Below are positions 1 to 10,078 of a stretch of 64,000 bases of DNA, piece after piece. The position numbers were made by a program, and so were the translations under genes. This stretch comes from Gnetum montanum (lineage: Eukaryota > Streptophyta > Gnetopsida > Gnetales > Gnetaceae): positions 417,712 through 481,711 of the forward strand of contig MNCI01027046.1 of NCBI GenBank assembly GCA_015680685.1, in the 5' to 3' direction. The notes under the pieces were generated by a model. That model was given only the letters and a program-made list of their open reading frames with translations, ran no database searches and was not told the origin of the DNA. Numbering within the stretch: the first letter of the stretch is position 1; the number at the start of each line of letters is the position of its first letter.

Positions 1-131
1 ATCTAGATGAGTATAGAAAACCTTAAATTGTTGGGGCATTAGTGGTTTCTAACCTGCTTTCCTTTTCTAATTAGAATCACCCATAAAGAGTGGTGGAGAG
101 TTTTCGTTGCAAGATGAAGCCATATTAGTTC

Positions 132-243
132 TTAAGAAAAATAATGTAGGTGTGTGTTATTATTATTTATCTTAATAACTTTTAATTATTAAGAAAAATA
201 GTGTGTGTGTGTGTGTTATTATTATTTGTCTTAATGACTTTGA
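132..243. repeat. Tandem duplication of ~57 bp containing a (TG)n tract
   Basis: Two adjacent copies (132-188 and 189-243) share the order TTAAGAAAAATA, a GT-rich run, TTATTATTATTT, then CTTAATRACTTT. The GT run is longer in the second copy, as expected of microsatellite slippage after duplication. No function is suggested. Confidence 0.8.
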
Positions 244-314
244 ATTTAGAGTTCATTACAATGTCATTGAATGGTTTCACTAACTTCCTAGGTAGCTCAT
301 GTAGCTAACTAAAG

Positions 315-332
315 TCCCCTGCAACGATGCCA
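315..332 (-). other. Primer-binding site, tRNA-Asp type (element Z)
   Basis: The minus strand matches TGGCGCCGTTGCCGGGGA, the sequence complementary to the 3' end of plant tRNA-Asp, at 15 of 18 positions. It sits one base inside the LTR end, the usual gypsy spacing. Two of the three mismatches are transitions at CG/CCG sites and one is a transversion. Confidence 0.75.
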
Positions 333-333
333 A

Positions 334-1117
334 TGATGAACGGTGAGTATACCCTATCCCCAACCATATGAATCATAAGCATCCACTAGTGATCCAATCG
401 AATTCTGTAGACTTTAGTTTTCTAAATGCACCTCATTTAGGTAGTGAACCTAAGGACATGATCATTGTCTTCTTGGTTTCACTTATGTAAGTACAAGTGT
501 ATGGTTAAGTGTAAGCAAGGCACATGATTTGTATAATTTTATATTTTCATTTATTTTATCCTAAGTGTTAATTAATCTAATAACTATCTAATGTCTTAAG
601 CTATTTCTTAACATAATGATCCCATCCCACTTGCTGTACACATCCTAAACATGTTACAATGTTGTTGGGTTACCAAGTGCTAACACTACTGGGATTACCA
701 AGCGTTAACTTTATGCTCAAGGTTGTTGTACCTATGTGTATTAATTAATCATATTTAATTAACTAAGTACAAGGAAGTAAATTTCATAAATAGTAAAGTG
801 CATTAAAGTAAACGTTAAACTATTTTCAAATCCTATAAGGTATTTCAAGAAGCTCGTCTTTATTACCATCACACTGAAGTGTCCAGGTACATCAATGCTT
901 GAATAAGGATCTATACACTTCTTGACTCCTATTGTGGGTACTTAGAAAATATTTTGACTCTCATAGAAACAAACTACAAGAACTTCCCTAAGCTATTGAG
1001 TAACTAATGCCATAAATGTGATGGGTGCACACATTTATATAAGCAAACTTAGATGCCACATCAACACATATGCATTGATGCATTCCCATCGACACAACCC
1101 ATCAATGACAATTATCA
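334..1117 (-). repeat. 5' LTR of element Z
   Basis: On the plus strand it begins TGATGAACGG right after the PBS, the same end (TGATGAGCGG) seen in every other LTR here. It then shows the family's ordered blocks: the 'CCCAACCATATGAATC' box, the TACCAAGTG...GGATTACCAAGCG pair, and the 'CTCGTCTTTATTGCC'-like block. The outer end at 1117 (ATTATCA) is inferred from the TCA end of sister LTRs. No target duplication can be checked because the other end is outside the window. Confidence 0.7.
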
Positions 1118-1487
1118 CTAGGTGTATTCAAGAACCTAAAAGTATAACAAGAACACACAAGACATGTCATACACATGCTACATGTTAGCTTAATGGTTAG
1201 GAGTGTTGCACGGATGCCATAAATAATAATATAAGTGATAAACCATTAAGACATTCACGCACATATGCAAAGCCACAAATAATACTAGCATACCAATGAG
1301 CCACAATAATCCTCAATATAGCTAGAACTACACTTGTAGTACACACATACATTTCTATCCAAGAGGTAACACACACATATGGCTAACGGAACCAACAAGC
1401 ACATCATGAGACACCCTAGAAACATGCTTCCATTAGGACATGCTCCTAGATGATTCTAATAGAAAGTCCTAAACCTAAATCCTTTTT
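1118..1487. other. Unassigned AT-rich spacer between elements Z and B
   Basis: About 370 bp with no ORF, no recognisable TE end and no resemblance to the internal regions of the elements seen elsewhere in the window. A tRNA A-box-like string (TTAGCTTAATGGTTAG, near 1187) occurs without a B box. It may be genomic DNA or the eroded edge of either neighbour. Confidence 0.4.
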
Positions 1488-2318
1488 TGAAAAGTAGGAA
1501 AGGTGCCTATACCAAAAGCTAAAGCTTAAGGTTACACGCATTCACGCATGACCAAATTGTAATCCATGGACAAGGTAATGTGAATATGCAAGTAATTGGT
1601 TAAGTTCAAGATCATTGTCTTTCCACATTGAGCTAGTGAAATCAATGTGTATGGTTTAGCTCACCGTGAGGTATATGATAAATAATGGTGTTGGGCCATT
1701 GCTACTTCTAGTGAACATTATGACATGGAGATAGTTTCTAAGTCTAAGTAAAATAGTAAACAAATTTATTCTATCCCAAGGTGATGGATATTTGATCCTG
1801 GTCTACCGTACATGCCTTGGACTCATGCAATCATCACTGAGGTTGCCAAGTGTACTACTATTGGGCATACTAATCAATAACACTACTGAGTTACTAGATA
1901 ACTACACTTAGTGCTTGAAACCAGTTGTATCCATACCACTTAGTTTTAACATGTAAAAGAAAGTGCTTGTAAAGTAAATGATTAACTACAAAAAATAAGG
2001 AAAACTAAGTGGATGTTGTAATGATGATAAGAAATCTTGATCTTTATTATCGATCATGAACTATGTCCAAGTACAATTCACTTGAATAAAGACATCGTAC
2101 AATCACTCAACACCACACTACAGGCATGCACTTCTAAGTGCTAAAGACTAAATTCATGAAAAAAAACTGAAAGAGTTTTGCTACTATGAAATGAGATCTA
2201 TTGTAAATATGTGGGCCTAAGTGTTTTATTTATAGGTTGGCATGCATCTTGCAATATTGCATATGCAATAACATACTTATGCTACGATATCACGGTCAAA
2301 TAAAAATTGACTTTATCA
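1488..2318 (-). repeat. 3' LTR of element B
   Basis: It aligns along its length with the 5' LTR at 20521-21374: the shared stretch around 'GCATGACCAAATTRTAAT', the 'GGTTTAGCTCACC' block, the paired 'CCAAGTGTACTACTA' boxes, and the ending GACTTTATCA. The inner edge is sharp, since TCA is followed by the PPT. The outer edge (1488) is degraded and was placed by alignment to TGATGAG...AAGGTGCC. Confidence 0.8.
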
Positions 2319-2333
2319 TACCCCCATGACTAA
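2319..2333 (-). other. Polypurine tract of element B
   Basis: The minus strand reads TTAGTCATGGGGGTA immediately upstream of the TGATAAAG start of the 3' LTR. The same purine run lies at the 3' LTR of A, F and, less well kept, C1, C2 and D. It is the expected start site for plus-strand DNA synthesis. Confidence 0.8.
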
Positions 2334-2509
2334 CTAGAAACTCATCTTTAAGTTAAAACAAAATGAGGATAGAGTCCTTTACAAAATTGAGAGGTAGATT
2401 TAGATAACTAACTTAACTATATACATGACACTAAATGTCACAGTGGTGTTTTGAAAAAATGGACAGAAGACATGACAAGACAAACTTTGATAGACACAAA
2501 CTTGATGAA

Positions 2510-5500
2510 GCTCGATGTAGCCTATGTAGTACCTAGTGGTGGTAGCTTCTTCATTAGTTGCTTCCCCTTGTCATCAAGCTTCTAAAACTTGTATCTATTG
2601 AGAAGCACCTAAAGTTTCTCCTCCTCTGTTTTAGGATCATGCACCATCCATGCTTGTTGTGCAATGTGTGATGGAGCTAGGACATCCCATAGACATGGAA
2701 AATATGGAAACATTTGATTGGCCTTAATGTACCATGCCATGAACTATCTTTTATCTTCTTGAAATGCCCTAGCCATCTTGCATAACTCCTGATAATCAAA
2801 CATTTTTCTAGCAAAGTTCACTGTAACATCTTTCTGCCCTTCATAATTAGACTTAATTGTTTCTAATTTATAGTTTTCCACCTAAAGATTCTACAAAGCA
2901 TCTTTTCAATTTGCAAACTCCTTTTCATACAATGCATATGCGGTTGCTACTTATTGTTCAAGCTCATTTCTAGGCCTACCTACTGTCAACATGGCCAAGT
3001 TAGCATAACAAAGGTTAGCAAACCCCATGTATTCTTTTAAATATTTTATTTGTAGGTCCTTATTTTTAATCTCCACTTGATGGATATGAGCATAACTATC
3101 CAAGATGGGTTGCTAATCTAGATTATGTGCTGATATGGAATTGATCTAGGCTTTCACCATCTAGATTTCCTTCTCATTAATTTGTTTATACATGCCCACC
3201 TAATCATGGAAGTGGTCCTTGAACCTCTCATACTTCTTAGCTTCATTCTTCCACGCATTGATTTCAATAGTAGATTTCTATTTGATCGTGGATACCTCCT
3301 CTATTGAGAGGGTTTTGTTTTCTCTTGCTAAGCAGCTCATATCCTGGTTAACTCTCATCAGTTGTTCTCTCACTTGATGGATGCTCTTCTCAAGGATTTT
3401 TTTATACTTCTCTACACTAGTTAACCTAGTGTTATTTACAATGAGTTAATTATTTTCTTCTTGTACTACGGTGAGTGCCTTAGCATGTGCATACATCTAT
3501 GCTTCTACTACTGAGGCATTCCACACCACTTTCTCTTTTTTATTCTCCATCTACTTATTTTTCTCTATGAGGAAATTTATTTTCTCTGTTCTAAAGTGCT
3601 CTATTTGATCAAGTACAACATATTGAGTAAGATCTCCACGTTCAACCCTCAAGGTTGCAAGCTTTTCCTATACTCTGAGAATTTCATTCTTTGCATGCTC
3701 TACCCTAGTTTCCACCATGATTAGCTTAGCCTTGGTTGCTATTAACTTTGATTGTAATACAATGACATCACCTAAGATGTTGAAAAGAGTTTTCATGACT
3801 TGCCTAGTTTGTAGCAATTGATCTAGCACATATTCATAATCAGTAGGGGTCATCGAGGTATTAGCTAGCATTTGAGAATTTCTAACTCTGGTTAGATCCA
3901 CCAATGGAACAATGGGTATATTAAATCCTTCTTTGATGTGATTCATGATGACTTCTGCTACTCTTGTTGCATCTTGGTATTGCATAACCACAATTGTGGC
4001 TCCTTCTCTAGTTTCAAGCACCACTTGGAGTGATGCAGCATTTCCAAAAATCTGTTGTGACCATTGGGCCTCTCCTCGTGACTGTAATGATATTTTTCCA
4101 CTAACACAAATTGTGGAAACTATGGGTTGAATGGCACTATCAATAACTTTGTAGAGGTTGGCCTCTTCACATATTCCCCAATTGATGGTTTCTATGATTC
4201 GTTGTAGATGACTCATGGATGGCTTGTAATCCTACAGTGACAATGGTGGAACTTACTATTGTTGTTGTTCTTGCTATTGTTATTACTTTTTCTGCTCACT
4301 AATGGGTCCTACTTGCTATTTTTGTATAGTAGTTTGTGTGGTTTTCCTAGTGTCTATTTGTATAGTAGTTTGTTCTTTCTTTGGTGGTGCTAGCTTGAGC
4401 ATTTTAGCATAAGAAGCATTTTGAGCCTTCTTGAGTTATTTATTTTCTTCTTGTACTATAGTGAGTGCCTTAGCATGTGTATATGTCTATGCTTTTGCTA
4501 TTGATGCATTCCACACCACTTTCTCCTTTTTATTCTCCATCTACTTATTTTACTCTATGAGGCAATTGATTTACTTTGTTTTAAACTGCTCTAGTGGAAC
4601 AAGTGCAACATATTGAGTAGGATCTCTACATTCGACCCTTAAGGTTGTAAGCTTTTCCTGTAGTCTAAGAATTTCATTCTTTGCATTCTATACCCTAGTT
4701 TCTACCATGATTATCTTACCCTTGGTTGTTATTAACTTCGACTACAATACAGTGAAATCACATGGGATGTTAAAAAGAGTTTTCATGACTTGCCTAGTTT
4801 GTAGCAATTGATCTACCACATCTTCATAATTAGTAGGGGTCATCGAGGTACTAGCTAGCATTTGAGCATCCCCAACTCCAGTTAGATCTGTTAGTGGCAC
4901 AATGGATATATTAAATCCTTTTTGATGTGATTTATGATCACTTTTGTTGCTCTTGTTGCAGCTTGGTATTACATAACAACAAGTGTGGCTCCTTCTCTGG
5001 TTTCAAACACCACTTGGAATGATGCAGCATTCCCAAAAATCTATTGTGACCATTGGCCTCTCCTCTTGACTATAATGATATTTGTCCACTAACGCAATTT
5101 TTGGAAACTGTGGGTTGAATGGCACTATCAATAACTCTATATAGGTTGGCTTATTCACACGTTTTCAAATTGATGGTCTCCGCGATTTGTTGCAGATGAC
5201 TCATGGATGGCTTGTAATCCTACAGTGGTAGTGGTGGAACTTGCTTCTTTTATTGTTCTTGCTATTGCTATTACTTTTACTACTAACCAATGGGTCCTAC
5301 TTACTATTGTTATATAGTAGTTTGTGTGGTTTCCCTAGTGTTTGTTTGTTCTTCCACTTGATCTTTCTTTGGTGGTGCTGACTTGAGCATCTTAGCATAA
5401 GAAGCATTTTGAGCCTTCCTGAGGACCTCATTAGTGTACCCTCAAATTCCAACATGTTTTCACAGCTTACTGATGAGGCATGAAAATGGAAGTGTTAGCT

Positions 5501-6287
5501 TCCCTACCCTTTTTTCTTCAAACCACCTTTGAATCTTCATGAAATAGAGTTCTACAAGGTTTGCATTATACTTCCCCATTATTATCGCACTTCCTCTGGC
5601 TACATACATAGATAGTCTATTTAATATTTTTTTGGAAAATAGGTGGTATGTTCCAATTTTAAAATAAATTCTCTCTTTAAGATTTAACTCACTATACTCT
5701 TTTTCTTCTTTGCCATATATCCCTTGCAACAATAGTTTTTTGGTGTTTGTATCTGATTTGGTGGATAAATGTGCTACTCTCATCCCTTCAATGGGCACAT
5801 TAAGGGCTTCAGCTATTGCTGTAACTGAATAAGAAATTGAGACTCCCTTAATATTAACTATTGCATCTTCTCCTTTGTTGTACCAAAGTTGATAGGTCTT
5901 CCCTAAATACCATTCACCATTGTTTGAAAGTATGGGCCATAATGGTGACACTTGGAGTTGTGTCTTCATCGCTTTTGGAACAAATTTTATGAATGGGTTA
6001 AAGTTCATTTCTGTGATCTCTGTAGTCAAGATCAATTTCTCCTAGATGACATGGAGGTAATCTGGTGACAGCATGAGGAGCTGTCCTTGTGCTTATGGTT
6101 CTTCTGTCTCCTCTTGGGCCAAATGTCCTATAACAGATGTTTCTTGATCAATGCTAAAAGATTGAGCCTCCTGCTTTGCATGTTTTGCTTTTGGATCTTT
6201 TTCTTTGGTTTGGCCTCTTCCATGGCCTCCTAGTATTTTGCTTGTTGGCTATGAGGATCCTCTTGTTGCTCCTCTTTTTGGGGCCAT
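2510..6287 (-). pseudogene. ORF3 of element B (PF20167-like N-terminus, long C-terminal region), broken
   Basis: ORF3 begins at an ATG (6287-6285) placed directly after a TGATTGTAG acceptor; the first codons read MAPKRGATRGSS. The longest open part (6035-5460) contains 'EWYLGKTYQLWYNKGED', 'VNIKGVSISYSV' and 'GKLTLPFSCLISKL'. This layout matches the plant domain called 'putative plant transposon protein' (v.G..i.is...i, then LPFP.LI..L). After it come helical, Gln/Lys/Glu-rich segments, including the open stretch 4216-3668, and a conserved tail (W.VHDP...EEK) near 2630. Length is inflated by a ~990 bp tandem duplication. Multiple TAG stops are present. ORF3 is not an envelope protein by sequence: I see no membrane segment. 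The domain name rests on motif recognition only. Confidence 0.65.
3446..5423 (-). repeat. Tandem duplication of ~990 bp inside ORF3
   Basis: Copy 1 (3446-4435) and copy 2 (4436-5423) have the same order of landmarks: TTCTTCTTGTACTAYRGTGAG, the 'CCACACCACTTTCTC' block, 'CACCTARGATGTTRAAAAGAG', 'GGATGGCTTGTAATCCTACAG', then 'GAAGCATTTTGAGCCTTC'. Both copies end at GAG, the probable crossover site. Many mismatches separate them, so the duplication is old. It doubles the coiled, helical part of ORF3. Confidence 0.9.
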
Positions 6288-6378
6288 CTACAATCATCAA
6301 AGATTTAGGAATTATTAAACTGTTTACTTTGATTTTGTTAACTCTTTTACTTTTTCATACCTTTAATTACATCATGTT

Positions 6379-7189
6379 TGATGAGCCACGATATCGCAAC
6401 CCGCCGTCATGTCTATAAATAAGAGGCAGCTTTCCCTTGTTTCTTCATCTAGATCTAGACCCTTAGCCAAACTATAGAAGTTTTACCATTCCAAAGTTAG
6501 AATAATTTCCATGTGCCCACAGTAGGAGTCTTAAAGTAAACAGATCTTTATTCGAGCAAATTGTACCTGAGCACACATTTGTGTACGGTAATAAAGACGA
6601 ACTTTCTGATAAACCTTGCAGCATATGGACTAAGCTAAATAGGATTTAATTATTGTTAAATGTTTAAATGCTTTCCTAGATAGTTAATCTCTCTCAATCC
6701 TTAACTCTCCTAGTTAAGTGCATTCAGTACGACCGCTTTGAGCACGTGTGTATTGCTTGGTAACCCAGTAATGAGTAGCGTTTGGTAATCCCAGCAGTGN
6801 TTGCTTGGTAACCCAGTAATGAGTAGCGTTTGGTAATCCCAGCAGCGTTACATTGGTTCAGGGTGTGTGCGACAATTGGGAACAGATAATGGTGCTAGGA
6901 CAATTAGAACTTAGTTAGTGAATAGTTAATATAAGTTAGTCACTTAGTCTCTTCACCCTCTCCCTATTAGCATAGGCATTAAAAAGATAAAAGATATAAA
7001 AATCACATACCTCAAACTTACTTAACCATACAACCGTGACAATACAAGTAAGTTTGGGAGGACAATGATTGATTAACCTTAAGTGTTCCATTAAGGTGCG
7101 TAAGCACTTAGTCCTTGGAGTTCGACTAGATTACGCGTGAGACGCTCGTATTTGTATGGTTGAGTGTAGGGGTACCTCACTACTCATCA
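6379..7189 (+). mobile_element. Solo LTR with perfect target duplication ATGTT
   Basis: An 811-bp LTR in plus orientation starts TGATGAGCCACGATATCGC and ends GTACCTCACTACTCATCA. It is flanked on both sides by ATGTT (6374-6378 and 7190-7194). TATAAATA lies at 6414-6421 and the GGTAACCCAGTA / GGTAATCCCAGCAG pair near 6760-6845. No internal region remains, so the two LTRs of this insertion recombined. It retains many CG dinucleotides, suggesting it is younger than its host element. The sequence contains an assembly duplication around an N at 6800. Confidence 0.92.
6753..6845. other. Probable assembly duplication around an N
   Basis: About 45 bp before the N at 6800 (6753-6797) are repeated after it (6801-6845), nearly identically. 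Two contig ends that overlap but were joined with a gap symbol would give this picture. The true LTR is probably about 48 bp shorter. Confidence 0.8.
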
Positions 7190-7394
7190 ATGTTCTTAGC
7201 TTATTATGATTGCAAAGCTTGTAAACTTTTCAACAAGAAACCCCATAACTATTAATCTTCCTTATAACCCTTCACATTTATCCATTTTACTCCTGTTTAT
7301 GGCTCATGATAGTTGATGTGGTTTATTAAGTGGATTATTTAAGTATTTTTGGCTTGATTTTTATTAAAAATTTCATGTTTCTCCTCATACTTAC

Positions 7395-7720
7395 CCTTAT
7401 AATTCCTTCCAGGTGTTAGAAAATTCTAACTTCAATTTTTGCAATATCATGTTAAGCACACCCCCATGACTAAGTTGAGAGCTTTGTGATCAACAAGGTT
7501 AAAGAATCAAATAAATCGAAGCTACGAATGTGGAGTTATGAGGGTTTGAATTTGGGAGGTCAGAGCTTAGAATTTAGAAAAAAAAATAGCAAAAACTCTT
7601 CCCTCTTCAAAAGCTAGAGAATTGAAAAATTCACTAAGTCCCCTGAGTATATATAGCTTTTGTGTGCTACGAGATCTGATATCATAGGGGCTTTGATGGT
7701 GAAATTTTCAAATTTTCCAT
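7395..7720 (-). promoter_or_regulatory. U3-like internal promoter upstream of ORF3 (element B)
   Basis: TATATATA (7648-7655) is followed on the minus strand by about 250 nt of leader and a canonical 5' splice site. Upstream on the minus strand (7660-7720) is a segment with GATATCATAG / TGCTACGAGATC, resembling the GATATCA/TGCTACGATATC repeats of this element's LTR U3. Equivalent segments lie at the same place in A, C2 and D. Promoter activity is inferred. Confidence 0.5.
7457..7473 (-). other. Second, internal polypurine tract
   Basis: The minus strand reads TTAGTCATGGGGGTGTG, identical at 16 of 17 positions to the PPT at the 3' LTR (2317-2333). It could act as a central PPT for plus-strand initiation, or be a relic of the duplication that created the internal U3-like segment. 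C2 keeps a related purine run near 41786. Confidence 0.55.
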
Positions 7721-8522
7721 TGATATTTCATGAACAAAAATGAGTCATTTTGAATATTTGGAAGATATAAAACATGTTCAGAGGATCTTGGCTTATGAAT
7801 GATGCATATTTTTCTAAAATTTGGTATAGAAAGTTCATAAAGAAGGAATCTTAGGTTATGAAGGTTCATTAAGTGTTGATAAGATGGGTAATGAACTCTT
7901 GTTGTATAAGCAGATATATTGAATGATAAGGGAATTTTTTATGGATATTTATTATTATTGGAAGACTCAAGATGATGTGGAATTACTTACTAGGTATAAG
8001 ATACAATAGTTATACAAGTGGATCCTCCTGAAAGTAGGCTCTAGCCCTTAATGCCCTTGTATAACGACACCTATGAGTGTCCTTAGGCACTTAAGCAGTT
8101 GAATGTAATGCATACCTATTTAGCAAAACACACGTGTTTGTATCACCCAGTTGGGAAAATTACACTATGTTACAGAAAATCACAAGTTATGATTACTTAC
8201 ATGGGGAGATGAGATGAACTTAGAAGGGATTGCAAAAATTTGGACGTGAGGTGTTTTACCATAGGCATAATAAATTATTGTGTTTTATTAGTGGTTAAAA
8301 TAATCATTAGCCTTTCTATCCAAGATTCAAACCAAGTCCAGAGCACATTCTAGTGACATCATATTGCTTTATCACTTGGAATCATGACTGTAAGACTATC
8401 GTTTGCAAGGAGTATCATCACTTGTCGTATTGTCCAAGGGAGGAGTTTGTTCATTGCACTTTTATTTTTTAGATTCATGAGAAGCTACCTACCTTCAAGC
8501 ATGGGTAACATGTATTTCTAGT
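7721..8522 (-). other. Conserved non-coding block between pol and ORF3 (element B)
   Basis: No long ORF. It contains a segment at 8017-8090 ('AAGTGGATCCTCC...ATGCCCTTGTATAAC') that recurs in the same place in C2 (42366), A (28728), D (48122) and F (62806), and a second one near 8330-8360. Conservation in non-coding DNA across copies that have lost their ORFs reflects shared ancestry; the role is unknown. Confidence 0.6.
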
Positions 8523-8983
8523 GGGACCTACGGATCATTGAACTTAGAGAGGGGGATGAATAAGTTCCCCAAATTAAAACTTAAACAAACAAAGCATACA
8601 CACTGAATTTAACATGGTTCCCCAACTTGAGTAGTCCACACTCAGAGGGTAGATTGCAAGCATGCCTCTGGACTTTGTTACTCTCAAAATGTGATTCAAG
8701 GATCCACACTCTGTATAGTCTTCAAGCCTCACTTTGAAGTGTTGTATTGCAATACTAAGCACTTAATCTTGCAAGGTCTCGTTAGGCTTGGAAATGTGGT
8801 TTCTAGGATTCTACAACCTTTGCAATCTTAAGCTCCACATTAGAGTGTTGTACTACAACACCAACAACTCAATCCTGCATGATCCTGACAAGCTCAAGCA
8901 AGATGTCTTCCCACAAGAAGCACATCAACCCCATAGGGCAATAAGGGAGAACAATTACAAGTGATAAATGCAACTTACTTTGC

Positions 8984-9640
8984 TGATCCTTGTACGTTTA
9001 CATACATCACACTTTACAATGCCAAAATGATAATATAATTAGGAGCAACAGAGAGTACAAATGATTACAAAATGATTATACAATGATTCCAAATAAGCTT
9101 GCAAATTTTCCAATGCACATCAAGTCTTCTTATAGTTGTCATGTTTCTAAATCCATCTCGGAACTTATGCAATGGTTAGCCAATAGTCATTAACAGTCAT
9201 GGGATATGTATTCTTCATGCTTGAGATTTCTTTATGAATTTTCCTTCAATTATAGGAAGATTTCTTTGTTTAGTGAAAGACGACCTTCTAAAATCTCCAT
9301 TCTTGGAAGACGTCTTTGTCTAACGGAAGACATCTTTCTAAACTTGGCCTGCATTCTGTAAAGACATCTTTCTATGATAAAGATGTCTTTGCCTAAAGAA
9401 AGATGTCTATTATTTCTCAAAGACATCTTTGCCTATGAAGCCTTTAATTCTACCAAGTCGTCTTCTATTTTTTGAAGACATCTTTGTTCATTTTCTCCAT
9501 CCTTTGAATTCATCATTCCTTATCCATAGCCTTACTCAATTCAAGTTTTTCTCTTGCAATCACATTAGTCACAAAGACATGCAAACAACCTTGTCTTACA
9601 CTTTTCTTAACATTTTGACATACCAAAACCAAAAGGTCCA
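8984..9640 (-). repeat. LTR copy 1 of the copia-type remnant (3' LTR)
   Basis: TG...CA-bounded repeat of 657 bp. Its core (9235-9430) is a cluster of AAGACATCTTTG / AAGATGTCTTTG motifs, near-palindromic 10-mers repeated many times, likely U3 enhancer-type repeats. Ends beside a PPT (9641-9656). Confidence 0.6.
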
Positions 9641-9656
9641 TAATGTCCCCCTTTTT
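9641..9656 (-). other. Polypurine tract of the copia-type remnant
   Basis: The minus strand reads AAAAAGGGGGACATTA next to the LTR start TGGACC. AAAAAGGGGGA followed by a short spacer and TG is the usual 3' end of the internal region of plant copia elements. Confidence 0.6.
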
Positions 9657-10078
9657 GGTAATGCCCAAAACTTAAGAAGATGGGTTAGCCTTGTCCTAAT
9701 AATAATAACTCAATATTTCTCTCCCTTTTTGGACATAATTAAAAAGAACAAAGCATAGAAAGCAAGCATATATATATATAATTCATAAAAAATATACTAA
9801 GAGAAGCATAAATACATATAAATTCCTATGGAAGCCAGGGACTAGGATAAGCATGAAAGGTTAATAAGATGTGAGTCGAGTTATGAGCACAATAAAAACC
9901 AATAAACCATAGAGAGATAATCAAGAAAACACATCATTTTTGCATAACCATATGCAAACTATTTACATTAAACTGTCTAGAATCATCTTGAAGTATAGTT
10001 CTCCCCAAATCAATCACATATGTGAAAAGTCCCAAAATAACATACGTGAGAGCCAAAAAAAAAAAATACTCAGGTTGT

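Larger units (their letters stand above)
1..333 (-). mobile_element. Element Z: 5' leader of a Ty3/gypsy element leaving the window
   Basis: This stretch lies on the internal side of a primer-binding site and an LTR that both read on the minus strand, so it should be the untranslated leader (and perhaps the start of gag) of an element whose body lies left of the window. I see no convincing gag reading frame in it. It holds a short tandem duplication with a TG microsatellite. The assignment rests on position next to the PBS and LTR, not on coding content. Confidence 0.6.
6288..7394 (-). other. Putative leader intron in front of ORF3 (element B), holding a solo LTR
   Basis: Minus strand: 5' splice site AAGG|GTAAGTATG at 7394 and 3' splice site TGATTGTAG|ATG at 6288. 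The stretch now measures 1107 nt. It contains the later solo LTR plus its 5-bp duplication (816 nt), so the original length is 291 nt, equal to the matching interval in element D. Splicing is inferred from conservation and has not been observed. Confidence 0.55.

Noticed and set aside
1180-1225. tRNA-like string TTAGCTTAATGGTTAGGAGTG
   Set aside because: It resembles an A box, but no B box occurs at the needed distance and no stems form.
2510-6287. ORF3 as a retroviral envelope gene
   Set aside because: It is in the env position, but I see no signal peptide, cleavage site or membrane anchor in any copy. The N-terminal pattern fits a plant transposon-associated domain instead.
6176-6418. Leu/Phe-rich plus-strand ORF resembling a membrane peptide
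   Set aside because: It is the antisense of ORF3 and its leader intron and runs into the solo LTR. The Leu/Phe bias is the complement of Lys/Glu-rich coding DNA.
9429-9758. 109-codon plus-strand ORF, with a similar ORF at 10508-10717
   Set aside because: The similarity comes from the two copia-type LTRs that contain them. The reading frames run through the palindromic repeat array, and no protein family is recognised.
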